Positions 1-7,715 of a stretch of 64,000 nucleotides of DNA are shown piece by piece. The notes under the pieces are model-generated. The model was not told the origin of the DNA and did not search any database. It saw only the letters and a list, made by a program, of their open reading frames with translations. The DNA comes from an uncultured Bacteroidales bacterium (GTDB lineage: Bacteria; Bacteroidota; Bacteroidia; Bacteroidales; UBA932), in the NCBI GenBank assembly GCA_949300335.1, contig CASGDV010000023.1:85985-149984 (forward strand). The letters run 5' to 3'. Both the position numbers and the translations under genes were made by a program. Every line of letters starts with the position of its first letter. Positions within the stretch are counted from its first letter, which is position 1.

Positions 1-1126
1 TCCGGAATGGGCCAGCCCGGGCCACAGAGGATGTATGGTAGGCAACAACTCGGCTTCAGTCGTTGCTGATGCATGGATGAATGGAGTCAAGATAAAGGAT
101 ATCGAGATTTTGTGGGAGGCAGTCAAGAAAGGCGCAAACAGCGTGCATCCGCAGGTATCTTCGACAGGACGTCTCGGATGGGAAGAATATAACGAACTCG
201 GATATGTCCCATGCAATATAGGAATAAACGAAAGTGCAGCAAGGACATTGGAATATGCATATGATGACTGGTGTATCTATACTTTGGGCAAGGCTCTCGG
301 TAAGCCAGAAAGCGAAATCGGTATTTATGCAAAGCATGCGATGAATTACAGGAATCTTTTCGATCCGGAAAACAATCTCATGAGAGGAAAGAACGAGGAC
401 GGTTCATTCCAGTCTCCTTTCAGCCCGTTGAAATGGGGTGGTGACTTCACAGAAGGAAACAGTCTCCACTATACATGGTCAGTCTTCCATGACCCTGCAG
501 GACTTATCGAACTTATGGGCGGCGAAGAGGCTTTCTGCAACAATCTTGATGAAGTGTTCAACATACCTCCGATCTTTGACGAGAGCTATTACGGTGCCGT
601 CATTCATGAAATCAGGGAAATGCAGATTATGAACATGGGTAACTATGCACACGGAAACCAGCCTATCCAGCATATGATATATCTTTACAACTGGGTCGGC
701 CAGCCATGGAAGGCGCAGCAGCGTATCCGTGAGGTGATGAACAAACTTTACAGTGCAGCTCCGGACGGATATTGCGGTGACGAGGATAACGGACAGACTT
801 CCGCATGGTATGTATTCTCTGCATTGGGATTCTATCCTGTATGTCCCGGCTCCGGAGAATATGCTCTCGGAACTCCGTTGTTCAAGAAAGCGTATATCAA
901 CCTTCCTTCAGGCAAACGCGTGGAGATTTCTGCCGAGAACAACAGCGAGGAAAACTTTTACGTAAATGCGATGACTGTGGACGGAAAGAAGTATACGAAG
1001 AACTATCTTACTCATGAGGAACTTGCAGACGGTGCGAAGATCGTGTTCGACATGTCATCAAAGCCAAATACCAAGAGAGGAACAAATCCTAAGGACTATC
1101 CTTACTCCTTCTCTACAGCAAAATAG
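1..1126 (+). CDS. GH92 alpha-mannosidase-family glycosidase, 3' part only
   Basis: The reading frame is open from base 2, so this is the C-terminal 374 residues of a longer protein cut by the window edge; the first internal Met (base 35) is not the start. It belongs to glycoside hydrolase family 92, calcium-dependent exo-mannosidases usually secreted for glycan breakdown. Visible family blocks include the QPWKAQ segment, the acidic GDEDNGQ motif (base-side carboxylates), SAWYVFSALGFYPVCPGS and the closing beta-sandwich. The segment that normally reads GNEPSHH reads GNQPIQH here, with CAG (Gln) at bases 659-661 where the family's general-acid Glu is expected. In the Cellulosimicrobium GH92 that removes mannose from mannosyl-phosphate diesters the same Glu is, as I recall, a Gln, so this copy may prefer phosphodiester-linked mannose. 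Family assignment is secure; specificity is inference. A strong terminator follows. Confidence 0.93.
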   Translation, partial: PEWASPGHRGCMVGNNSASVVADAWMNGVKIKDIEILWEAVKKGANSVHPQVSSTGRLGWEEYNELGYVPCNIGINESAARTLEYAYDDWCIYTLGKALGKPESEIGIYAKHAMNYRNLFDPENNLMRGKNEDGSFQSPFSPLKWGGDFTEGNSLHYTWSVFHDPAGLIELMGGEEAFCNNLDEVFNIPPIFDESYYGAVIHEIREMQIMNMGNYAHGNQPIQHMIYLYNWVGQPWKAQQRIREVMNKLYSAAPDGYCGDEDNGQTSAWYVFSALGFYPVCPGSGEYALGTPLFKKAYINLPSGKRVEISAENNSEENFYVNAMTVDGKKYTKNYLTHEELADGAKIVFDMSSKPNTKRGTNPKDYPYSFSTAK

Positions 1127-1163
1127 ACAGATGCCGTTCAGCGGTATCCCGTTATAAAAACAA

Positions 1164-1205
1164 GAGGCCGACTCAAAAGCAATTTTGGGTCGGTTCTTCT
1201 TTTTA
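1164..1205 (+). terminator. Intrinsic terminator after the GH92 gene
   Basis: A long hairpin whose core arms CCGACTCAAAA and TTTTGGGTCGG pair around a GCAA loop, extended by AAGAG and TTCTT and followed by a T-rich run. The 23-nt core GCCGACTCAAAAGCAATTTTGGG (spanning both arms) recurs in reverse orientation after recO at about 9.99 kb. Confidence 0.85.
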
Positions 1206-1359
1206 AGAAGAGTCAGCATTGTTCTGTCAAGGTTCCGGCTTCGCCTCCATCCACCCTCCAGACGAGTTCGACTTCGTCTCACTCGCCCAGTCGGGAGCCG
1301 CTCACAGGCCGCGGCCGGCCAGCCTTTCCAGACTCAATGCAGCCTCTTCTCCCTCTTAA

Positions 1360-1473
1360 GCGGAACAGATAGCCAGATTTGCATTTAATGGCAGGCTCTC
1401 CTGATGTCCGTCATTGGCTACTAGGTATTTCCTTAGATTATGCGCGAGAACGACCAGGCCGAACGAAATATTA
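1360..1473 (-). pseudogene. Probable C-terminal remnant of a transposase
   Basis: Read on the minus strand, about 38 codons encode a peptide containing GLVVLAHNLRKYL, which resembles the closing helix of DDE transposases of the IS1182 type (typical ending ...GLxxLAHNLRK). No catalytic DDE region is present, and the frame upstream runs into a palindromic non-coding element. This looks like a decayed insertion-sequence end rather than a gene. The resemblance rests on one short motif recalled from memory, so it is tentative. Confidence 0.35.
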
Positions 1474-1489
1474 TCATTGGAAATCGTGT

Positions 1490-1582
1490 CGGGATGACAT
1501 GAGGAAAACCGTAGCCGCCCGTGGCTTCGTGAACGGGAGGAGCCCACGCAGTGGGAGGGATTTAGTTTTCCGATGTCATCCG
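1490..1582. repeat. Three-hairpin palindromic element
   Basis: Outer arms (1490-1509 and 1565-1582) are inverted copies sharing GGATGACAT and GGAAAAC, interrupted by a small bulge. Inside lie two further hairpins, CCCGT/ACGGG (1518-1537) and CCCAC/GTGGG (1543-1555), giving a cruciform or three-way-junction fold. It resembles REP- or MITE-type dispersed elements. The rest of the 1127-1658 gap holds two terminators and a GC-rich stretch (about 1225-1330) in which I recognise nothing. Confidence 0.55.
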
Positions 1583-1596
1583 ACCGTATTACGTAA

Positions 1597-1633
1597 AAAA
1601 AGAGAGTGACCTTTTGGGGCACCCTCTTTTATA
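1597..1633 (-). terminator. Intrinsic terminator after gpmI
   Basis: On the minus strand AGAGGGTG pairs with CACTCTCT (one G-U) around CCCCAAAAGGT and is followed by seven T residues. It lies about 25 nt past the gpmI stop. The CCCAAAAGG core resembles the other terminators in this window. Confidence 0.75.
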
Positions 1634-1658
1634 ATGTGCAATATATCCCTGGTACCGG

Positions 1659-3176
1659 CTAGATCAAGGCCTCTCCAGTCATGGCTTCAGGTTTCACAAT
1701 TCCCATGAGCTTGAGGATGGTAGGAGCTACATCGGCAAGTTTCCCGTCCTTAACCTTGTCCACTCCTGCATTTATCACGATGAACTGCACAGGATTAAGG
1801 GAATGGGCCGTATTAGGTGTTCCGTCTTCGTTCACGGCGTTGTCGGCATTCCCGTGATCGGCAGTCAGAAGAACAACATAATCGTGCGCTATTGCCGTTT
1901 CCACCACTTCCTTGACGCAGTTGTCAACTGTCTCGACAGCCTTGCATATCGCAGGATATACTCCAGTATGTCCGACCATGTCACCGTTGGCATAGTTCAG
2001 GATAATCATATCTTCTTTTCCTGTCTTGAGGACCTTGACAAGTTTTTCCGTAACTTCAGGTGCGCTCATTTCCGGCTGGAGATCGTAAGTTGCAACCTTC
2101 GGTGAGTTTACGAGAATTCTGTCCTCATTTTCGAACTGGGCTTCGCGGCCTCCGTTGAAGAAAAATGTTACATGTGCGTATTTTTCGGTTTCCGCAATCC
2201 TCAACTGGTTTTTTCCTGCCTTTGATACTATCTCGCCGAGAGTGTCATGTACATTCTCTTTGTCGAACAGTATATGAAGGCCTTTGAAATTAGCATCGTA
2301 CGGTGTAAGGCAGCAGAAATAAAGAGGCATTGTCTGCATACCGTAATCCGGCATGTCTTCCTGGGTGAGAACGGAAGTTATTTCACGGGCCCTGTCATTT
2401 CTGAAATTGAAGAAAATAACGGCATCTCCTTCCTGGATTTTTCCGATTGGCTCTCCGCCATTCCCGACGATTGATACAGGTTTGATGAATTCATCCGTGA
2501 CACCATCATCATATGAAGCCTGGATAGCTTCGGTCGCAGATGTAGCCTTGACACCTTCTCCCTTTACAAGAAGATCATACGCAAGTTTAACTCTTTCCCA
2601 TCTCTTGTCCCTGTCCATAGCATAGTATCTTCCGCATACTGATGCCACTTTTCCAGTAGTTTTGGCCATTTCGGCTTCAAGGTCTGCAACGAAGCCTTTT
2701 CCGCTTTTCGGGTCTGTGTCTCTTCCGTCCATGAAGCAATGTACGAAAACGTCCTTGAGGCCGTATTCCTTGGCAACGGCAAGGAACTCGTAAACATGTG
2801 CGAGAGAACTGTGTACGCCTCCCATTGATGCCAGTCCCATGAAATGCAGCTGTTTTCCTGTCCTGGCAACGTAGTCGTATGCGGCCTTGATTTCCTTGTT
2901 TTCAAGCAATTTGTGATTCCTGCATGCTATGTTGATTTTCACGTGGTCCTGGTAAACGACTCTTCCGGCGCCGAGATTCAAATGTCCGACTTCGGAATTT
3001 CCCATCTGTCCTTCAGGAAGACCTACATATTCTCCGCATGCCTGAAGATGGCTGAACGGATATTTTGCCCTGAGTGAGTCGATATATGGGGCTCCCTGTG
3101 TGTAGATTGCATTTGATTTGTCATGTTTGCCCTCGCCCCAGCCGTCGAGGATCATCAAAAGAACTTTTCTGTTCAT
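1659..3176 (-). CDS. gpmI: 2,3-bisphosphoglycerate-independent phosphoglycerate mutase
   Basis: Interconverts 3- and 2-phosphoglycerate in glycolysis and gluconeogenesis using two metal ions (usually Mn) and a phosphoserine intermediate, without needing 2,3-bisphosphoglycerate. The 505-residue length is usual for the family. The N-terminal ILDGWG metal-binding segment, the nucleophile segment GNSEVGH (Ser near residue 61), the phosphotransferase region GRDTDP, the FRNDRAR segment and the C-terminal TADHGNADN metal site are all visible. It is a single-gene unit, divergent from rnr and closed by its own terminator. The start is fixed by the [14 protein letters not shown] beginning. Confidence 0.97.
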   Translation of the reverse strand: MNRKVLLMILDGWGEGKHDKSNAIYTQGAPYIDSLRAKYPFSHLQACGEYVGLPEGQMGNSEVGHLNLGAGRVVYQDHVKINIACRNHKLLENKEIKAAYDYVARTGKQLHFMGLASMGGVHSSLAHVYEFLAVAKEYGLKDVFVHCFMDGRDTDPKSGKGFVADLEAEMAKTTGKVASVCGRYYAMDRDKRWERVKLAYDLLVKGEGVKATSATEAIQASYDDGVTDEFIKPVSIVGNGGEPIGKIQEGDAVIFFNFRNDRAREITSVLTQEDMPDYGMQTMPLYFCCLTPYDANFKGLHILFDKENVHDTLGEIVSKAGKNQLRIAETEKYAHVTFFFNGGREAQFENEDRILVNSPKVATYDLQPEMSAPEVTEKLVKVLKTGKEDMIILNYANGDMVGHTGVYPAICKAVETVDNCVKEVVETAIAHDYVVLLTADHGNADNAVNEDGTPNTAHSLNPVQFIVINAGVDKVKDGKLADVAPTILKLMGIVKPEAMTGEALI

Positions 3177-3244
3177 AATATAAATGTTTAAATTAAAATT
3201 TCATTAAATCAACCCGATGAGGCAAGCAATAATTGTGCAATATC

Positions 3245-3274
3245 TTTGAAAAATGCAAATTATCATTAATTTTG
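3245..3274 (+). promoter_or_regulatory. Bacteroidetes-type promoter for rnr
   Basis: TTTG at 3245-3248, an 18-nt spacer and TAATTTTG at 3267-3274 match the phylum's -33/-7 pattern, though the spacer is 1 nt short of the usual 19-21. The predicted leader is about 75 nt. On the other strand CAAAGATA (3307-3314, read TATCTTTG) may be the gpmI -7 box, but it has no well-placed -33. Confidence 0.5.
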
Positions 3275-3355
3275 CCTGATTGTAACCGGGTAATGTATCC
3301 GGCCTGCAAAGATAGTCAATTGCAGGATAGAAAAGTATAAGAAAAACAAATTATT

Positions 3356-5680
3356 ATGTCAAATAGAAATCGCCGCTCCGGAAGAAAGGGAAAACAGGTA
3401 GTCGGAGGAAAGAAAAGGAAAGTTTGTGCCGAATATACGGGACGTGTCCAGATGACACGTGAAGGTTATGTTTTCGTAATTCTGGAAGGAGATGAAAATG
3501 ATGTTTTCGTCAAGGCGTCCAAGACACGCGGTGCGCTTAACGGGGATATTGTCAGAGTTGCAGTGACAAAGGAGAAGACTGAAAACAGGAAACGGGAAGG
3601 TGAGATAAAGGAAATTCTGGAAAGGTCTGTTAAACCTTTTGTAGGGATTTTCCATGCGGTCGGAAATCAGGTTTGGGTCCTGATGCAGAGCCGTGTCATG
3701 CCATACGACATTTCTATACCTTTCGATACCCTTGAAAGGATGAATGACGGTTCCTCTTATATCGTCAGGGGACTTTATGAATCCGATGGAGATGTGAAAA
3801 GGGAAATGATTGCGCGTACCGGAATGAAGGTAGCCGCTGTTGTCGACGGTTGGGAAAAGAACAGCCCGAATCCTGTCGGACATATTGTGGACGTGTTGGG
3901 TGAACCGGGAGAAAATGATACCGAGATGCATGCCATTCTTGCAGAATATGCCCTGCCTTACCGTTTTGAGCCGGAAGTTTCTAATGCAGCAGATTCGATT
4001 TCCGATGAAATTACTTCCGAGGATATAAAGGAAAGACGGGATTTCAGGGATATCCTGACGTTTACCATAGACCCGGCCGATGCAAAGGATTTTGACGATG
4101 CCATTTCTTTCAGGCAACTGGATAACGGCAATTATGAAGTCGGTGTGCATATAGCCGATGTGACTCATTATGTGACTCCGGGTTCTCCGGTGGATGAGGA
4201 AGCGAGGCAAAGGGGTACTTCCGTATATCTTGTTGACAGGACGGTCCCTATGCTGCCGGAAAAACTCTCCAACAAGTTGTGCTCGCTCCGCCCTAATGAA
4301 CCGAAACTGACTTTTTCGGCGGTATTCGAACTTACGCCCCAGACACGCATAGTTTCACGATGGTTCGGAAGAACTGTAATTAATTCCGATTACCGTTTTG
4401 CCTATGAAACGGCACAGCAGATAATCGAGGCCGGGGAGAAGGCTATGGAAACTGATATGTACGGAGGTACAGACGGACTGCATTCTTCGGTGGACAACGG
4501 TGTCACGACAGACTGCCTTATTCCGGATAAACTCAAAGAGGCTGTCCTGACTCTCAACAATCTTGCTGGAAAATTACGCAAAAAGAGGTTTGCTTCTGGA
4601 GCAATCAGTTTCGAGCGCCCTGAAATGAAAGTGGAGGTAGATGACAAAGGGCGTCCGATAAATGTATATCAGAAGGTTTCGAAGGAAGCGAACTGGCTGA
4701 TAGAAGAGTTCATGCTGCTTGCAAACAGATGTGTGGCTGAATTCGTGGCAACAGGCTGCAAGACATCTGAAAACGGACAGCGGAAGCGTGTCGCGAAGAC
4801 CTTTGTATACCGTATCCATGATGAGCCCAATCAGGAAAAGCTGGAAAATCTGAGGTCGTTCATAAAGAATTTCGGATATACGATGGGACCTGCCAATGAC
4901 GGAAAGGAAATTTCCCGTGAATTGAACAGTCTCTTCTCCCGTGCAAAGGATACACCTGAATTCAATGCTATTGAACTGTTGTCTCTCAGGACCATGGCCA
5001 AAGCCAGATACAGTACGGACAACATAGGTCACTACGGCCTGGCTTTCAGGTATTATACCCATTTCACTTCTCCAATCAGACGGTATCCTGACATGATGGT
5101 ACACAGACTCCTTGCCCGTTATCTTTCAGGAGGCGATTCCGTTAAGAAAGATTTCTATGAGGGGCTTTGCAAGTATGCATCCGAACGGGAAATGGTCGCT
5201 GCGGATGCGGAACGCGCCAGCATCAAGTACAAATTGGTGGAATTCATGCAGGACAAGGTAGGATATGAGTTTGAAGGACATATATCAGGACTGACGGAGT
5301 GGGGAATGTATGTGGAGATCGAACCCACCAAGATAGAGGGAATGGTTGCCTTGAGGGATATCCATTCTGATTACTATGAGTTCGATCAGGAACGATACAG
5401 GATTGTCGGGAAATCTTCCAAAACAGTCTATAATCTTGGGGATCCGGTGAAAATCCGCGTGAAGAAAACGAATCTTGAACAGAAACTGCTGGATTACGAA
5501 CTGGTGGAAACCGGATACGAGGAGCGTGATGCCGTGCGTGAAGAATATGAAAGACACAGGGACAGTGTTTATGTACACGGAGCGGACGGACCTTTTGACA
5601 ATGTCAGTCCAATGTCCGGCAAATCAGCGCGCAAGGGTAAATCCGCGAGGAAGCCGCTTCAACGGAAAAAGAAAAGATAA
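3356..5680 (+). CDS. rnr: Ribonuclease R
   Basis: Processive 3'-to-5' exoribonuclease of the RNase II/R (VacB) family that degrades structured RNA and takes part in rRNA and mRNA turnover in the cytoplasm. Two cold-shock-type OB domains occupy about residues 25-200. The RNB catalytic domain starts near the Asp-rich motif DPADAKDFDDAIS (about residue 238), whose Asps bind Mg. A C-terminal S1 domain lies at about 640-725, followed by a Lys/Arg-rich tail with a repeated GKSARK element, as is common in RNase R. Its 774 residues are normal for the family. The stop lies one base from the stop of the convergent MATE gene, and its terminator is inside that gene. Confidence 0.96.
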   Translation: MSNRNRRSGRKGKQVVGGKKRKVCAEYTGRVQMTREGYVFVILEGDENDVFVKASKTRGALNGDIVRVAVTKEKTENRKREGEIKEILERSVKPFVGIFHAVGNQVWVLMQSRVMPYDISIPFDTLERMNDGSSYIVRGLYESDGDVKREMIARTGMKVAAVVDGWEKNSPNPVGHIVDVLGEPGENDTEMHAILAEYALPYRFEPEVSNAADSISDEITSEDIKERRDFRDILTFTIDPADAKDFDDAISFRQLDNGNYEVGVHIADVTHYVTPGSPVDEEARQRGTSVYLVDRTVPMLPEKLSNKLCSLRPNEPKLTFSAVFELTPQTRIVSRWFGRTVINSDYRFAYETAQQIIEAGEKAMETDMYGGTDGLHSSVDNGVTTDCLIPDKLKEAVLTLNNLAGKLRKKRFASGAISFERPEMKVEVDDKGRPINVYQKVSKEANWLIEEFMLLANRCVAEFVATGCKTSENGQRKRVAKTFVYRIHDEPNQEKLENLRSFIKNFGYTMGPANDGKEISRELNSLFSRAKDTPEFNAIELLSLRTMAKARYSTDNIGHYGLAFRYYTHFTSPIRRYPDMMVHRLLARYLSGGDSVKKDFYEGLCKYASEREMVAADAERASIKYKLVEFMQDKVGYEFEGHISGLTEWGMYVEIEPTKIEGMVALRDIHSDYYEFDQERYRIVGKSSKTVYNLGDPVKIRVKKTNLEQKLLDYELVETGYEERDAVREEYERHRDSVYVHGADGPFDNVSPMSGKSARKGKSARKPLQRKKKR

Positions 5681-5681
5681 T

Positions 5682-6974
5682 CTACATTGCAGCTGGCCGT
5701 GCAAGTCTGGCCAGCTGTTTTTTGAATCTGGTGAAATAGAATATTCCGGCTATGGTCAACCCCACAGGAAAACCGATCCAAACTCCGACCACTCCGAGGC
5801 GGAATGTGAATCCGAGCAGATATGCTGCAGGAATTGCAATCAGGAAATAGCTGACAAAAGCCATCGCCATGATGGGTTTAACATCCTGTATCCCTCTCAG
5901 GGCATTGCAGTAAAGCAGCTGGAGACTGTCTCCGAACTGGTATGAGAATAATACGAATATCAGTGACAGGGACATCGAGATCACTTCCTGCGATTCGGTG
6001 AAAAGTCCTATTACCTGATGTCTGAATATGTATATAATTATGCAGAAAGTTGCGGAGAACATTACGGACAGCATGTATCCTTTCGTTGCATAACGGTTTA
6101 CGGAACGCAGATCATGTCTGCCGTATGATGAACTTATGAGGACGGATGTTGCCGAACTGAGACCGAGAAGCATCATGAAAAATATCTGGGATATCGTCAG
6201 GGCGACCTGATGGGCTGCGAGGGCCGTCGCTCCGAGCCATCCTATCATTACCGTGCTAATTGTGAATGTGGATGTTTCCATTCCGGTCTGCAAAGCCAGC
6301 GGATATCCCATATTGAAAAGATGCTTCATATCCTTGCTTTCTGTCCGCGCTTTTCTGAAATACTCCGAGTAGGAACTGAATCTTTTGGACTTCATGAGGT
6401 ATGCTGCAAAGGCCGCAAACATTACTATGCGTGAAAATAGCGTGCTTATTCCTGCACCTGTCAGCCCGAGTTCTGGAAATCCGTATTTTCCGTAAATAAG
6501 GAACCAGTTCCCGATTATGTTGAGCAGATTTCCGCACATGAGAATCACCATTGATATCACCGGCTGGCAGATGCCGTCGGTAAACTGCTTGAGCGTGTTG
6601 AATCCGAGCGCGAATATCGTGGAAATCCCCACAATCACGAAATATGGCTTTATTATCGGTAAGAGCGCTTCTTCCTGTCCGAAATCGTCTATGAAGAAAT
6701 ATATTGCCGCAAGCAGCAGAATGGATATGGCGGCGATTATGGAATTAATCGTTATGCCGCTTCTGACGGTGCGTGCAATGCTTTCGTAATCCTTTCTTCC
6801 GAATCCGGCTCCTATTACAGGCGTCATTCCGTTGCAGAACCCGAGTTCCGTGAAAATGAAAAGATTCATTATCCCGTTGACAAAGGAAGCAGAGGCAAGC
6901 TCGTTTACTCCATACCAGCCAATCATAATGTTGTCGGCAAACCCCAGAATGATTACGCAGGCCTGCCCCAGCAT
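5682..6974 (-). CDS. MATE-family multidrug/Na+ efflux transporter
   Basis: Polytopic inner-membrane antiporter of the MatE family (NorM/DinF type), about 12 membrane helices, expected to export cationic drugs or metabolites using a Na+ or H+ gradient. The first ATG gives 430 residues beginning MLGQACVIILGFADNIMIG, but that Met is normally internal in the family (PVMLGQ). In-frame codons upstream to 7061 encode EEIRNILKIGIPV, the expected N-terminus, yet contain no ATG, GTG or TTG. The real start may be a rare codon such as ATA at 7005-7007, which overlaps the rdgB stop. It is probably co-transcribed with rdgB. Substrate unknown. Confidence 0.92.
   Translation of the reverse strand: MLGQACVIILGFADNIMIGWYGVNELASASFVNGIMNLFIFTELGFCNGMTPVIGAGFGRKDYESIARTVRSGITINSIIAAISILLLAAIYFFIDDFGQEEALLPIIKPYFVIVGISTIFALGFNTLKQFTDGICQPVISMVILMCGNLLNIIGNWFLIYGKYGFPELGLTGAGISTLFSRIVMFAAFAAYLMKSKRFSSYSEYFRKARTESKDMKHLFNMGYPLALQTGMETSTFTISTVMIGWLGATALAAHQVALTISQIFFMMLLGLSSATSVLISSSYGRHDLRSVNRYATKGYMLSVMFSATFCIIIYIFRHQVIGLFTESQEVISMSLSLIFVLFSYQFGDSLQLLYCNALRGIQDVKPIMAMAFVSYFLIAIPAAYLLGFTFRLGVVGVWIGFPVGLTIAGIFYFTRFKKQLARLARPAAM
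5689..5723 (+). terminator. rnr terminator embedded in the MATE coding end
   Basis: CAGCTGGCC (5690-5698) and GGCCAGCTG (5709-5717) form a perfect 9-bp stem, followed immediately by six T residues. On the opposite strand the same bases encode the last dozen or so codons of the MATE transporter. Confidence 0.88.
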
Positions 6975-7003
6975 TACAGGTATGCCTATCTTCAGTATGT
7001 TTC

Positions 7004-7609
7004 TTATTTCTTCGATATGTTTTCTTTTAGAAATTCCGCCATTGCCCTCAATGCCTTTCCTCTATGCGATATGGCATTTTTTTCTTCTTCCGTAATGTCT
7101 GCCAGAGTTTTTCCCGGGTATTCGGCCGGAATGAATACCGGATCATATCCGAAGCCTCCATGTCCGCTTTTGCATTTCGCTATAGTGCCCTCAAGCGTGC
7201 CTTCGAAATAGTATTCCTTTCCGTCAAGTATCAGTGTGATGACGCTTTTGAATCTGGCCGAACGTGAGGCAGGGTCCTGTTTCCCGAGTCTTTCAAGTTC
7301 CGCAAGCAGTTTGTCCATGTTCCTGTTGAAGTCCTTTTCTTCTCCTGCAAATCTGGCAGTATGTACTCCTGGAGCTCCTCCAAGCGCATCCACTTCAAGT
7401 CCCGTGTCATCGGCAAAGCAATTCATGGAACTTCTTTCGAAAACATATTCAGCCTTTATTTTCGAATTGTCCTTCAGTGTTTCTCCCGTTTCGGGTATGT
7501 CTTCGGTTATTCCGGCTTCGGCAGAACCTGTAAGTTCAAAATCTTCTCCCAAGATCTCCGAAGCCTCGCGTAGTTTTCCGGGGTTGCCCGTAGCAAATAC
7601 CAGTTTCAT
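7004..7609 (-). CDS. rdgB: RdgB/HAM1 non-canonical purine NTP pyrophosphatase
   Basis: Hydrolyses dITP, ITP and XTP to monophosphates, cleaning the nucleotide pool. The start at 7609 gives the canonical MKLVFATGNPGK beginning; the frame is open 16 codons further upstream, but that part would lie across the promoter. The family segments DDTGLEVDAL, PGVHTARFAG, GFGYDPVF and SHRGKAL are all present, and 201 residues is typical. A good promoter sits about 37-70 nt upstream, and the 3' end overlaps the reading frame of the MATE transporter. Confidence 0.96.
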   Translation of the reverse strand: MKLVFATGNPGKLREASEILGEDFELTGSAEAGITEDIPETGETLKDNSKIKAEYVFERSSMNCFADDTGLEVDALGGAPGVHTARFAGEEKDFNRNMDKLLAELERLGKQDPASRSARFKSVITLILDGKEYYFEGTLEGTIAKCKSGHGGFGYDPVFIPAEYPGKTLADITEEEKNAISHRGKALRAMAEFLKENISKK

Positions 7610-7645
7610 AGTTGCCTGTATGATTGTTTTTATCCAAATCGGGCG

Positions 7646-7678
7646 CAAAGTTATCAATAATGGTCCGATATATGCAAA
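7646..7678 (-). promoter_or_regulatory. Promoter for rdgB-MATE
   Basis: Read on the minus strand: TTTG (7675-7678), a 21-nt spacer and TAACTTTG (7646-7653). This full match to the phylum consensus predicts a leader of about 30 nt. Confidence 0.72.
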
Positions 7679-7684
7679 TTTTCT

Positions 7685-7692
7685 TAAATTTG
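7685..7692 (+). promoter_or_regulatory. -7 element for the S41 protease-recO pair
   Basis: TAAATTTG matches the TAnnTTTG consensus and lies 23 nt before the start codon. No strong -33 TTG is found at the right distance (TGG at 7661-7663 only). It is divergent from, and interleaved with, the rdgB promoter. Confidence 0.45.
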
Positions 7693-7715
7693 TAGGTTAA
7701 TCAAATATTGTTCTT

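Noticed and set aside
1185-1388. 67-codon plus-strand frame in the first intergenic stretch
   Set aside because: It starts inside a terminator hairpin, and its product is arginine- and serine-rich without any motif, as expected from GC-rich non-coding DNA.
3359-4210. 283-codon open frame on the minus strand inside rnr
   Set aside because: The plus-strand frame is unmistakably RNase R, and the antisense product has no recognisable motif.
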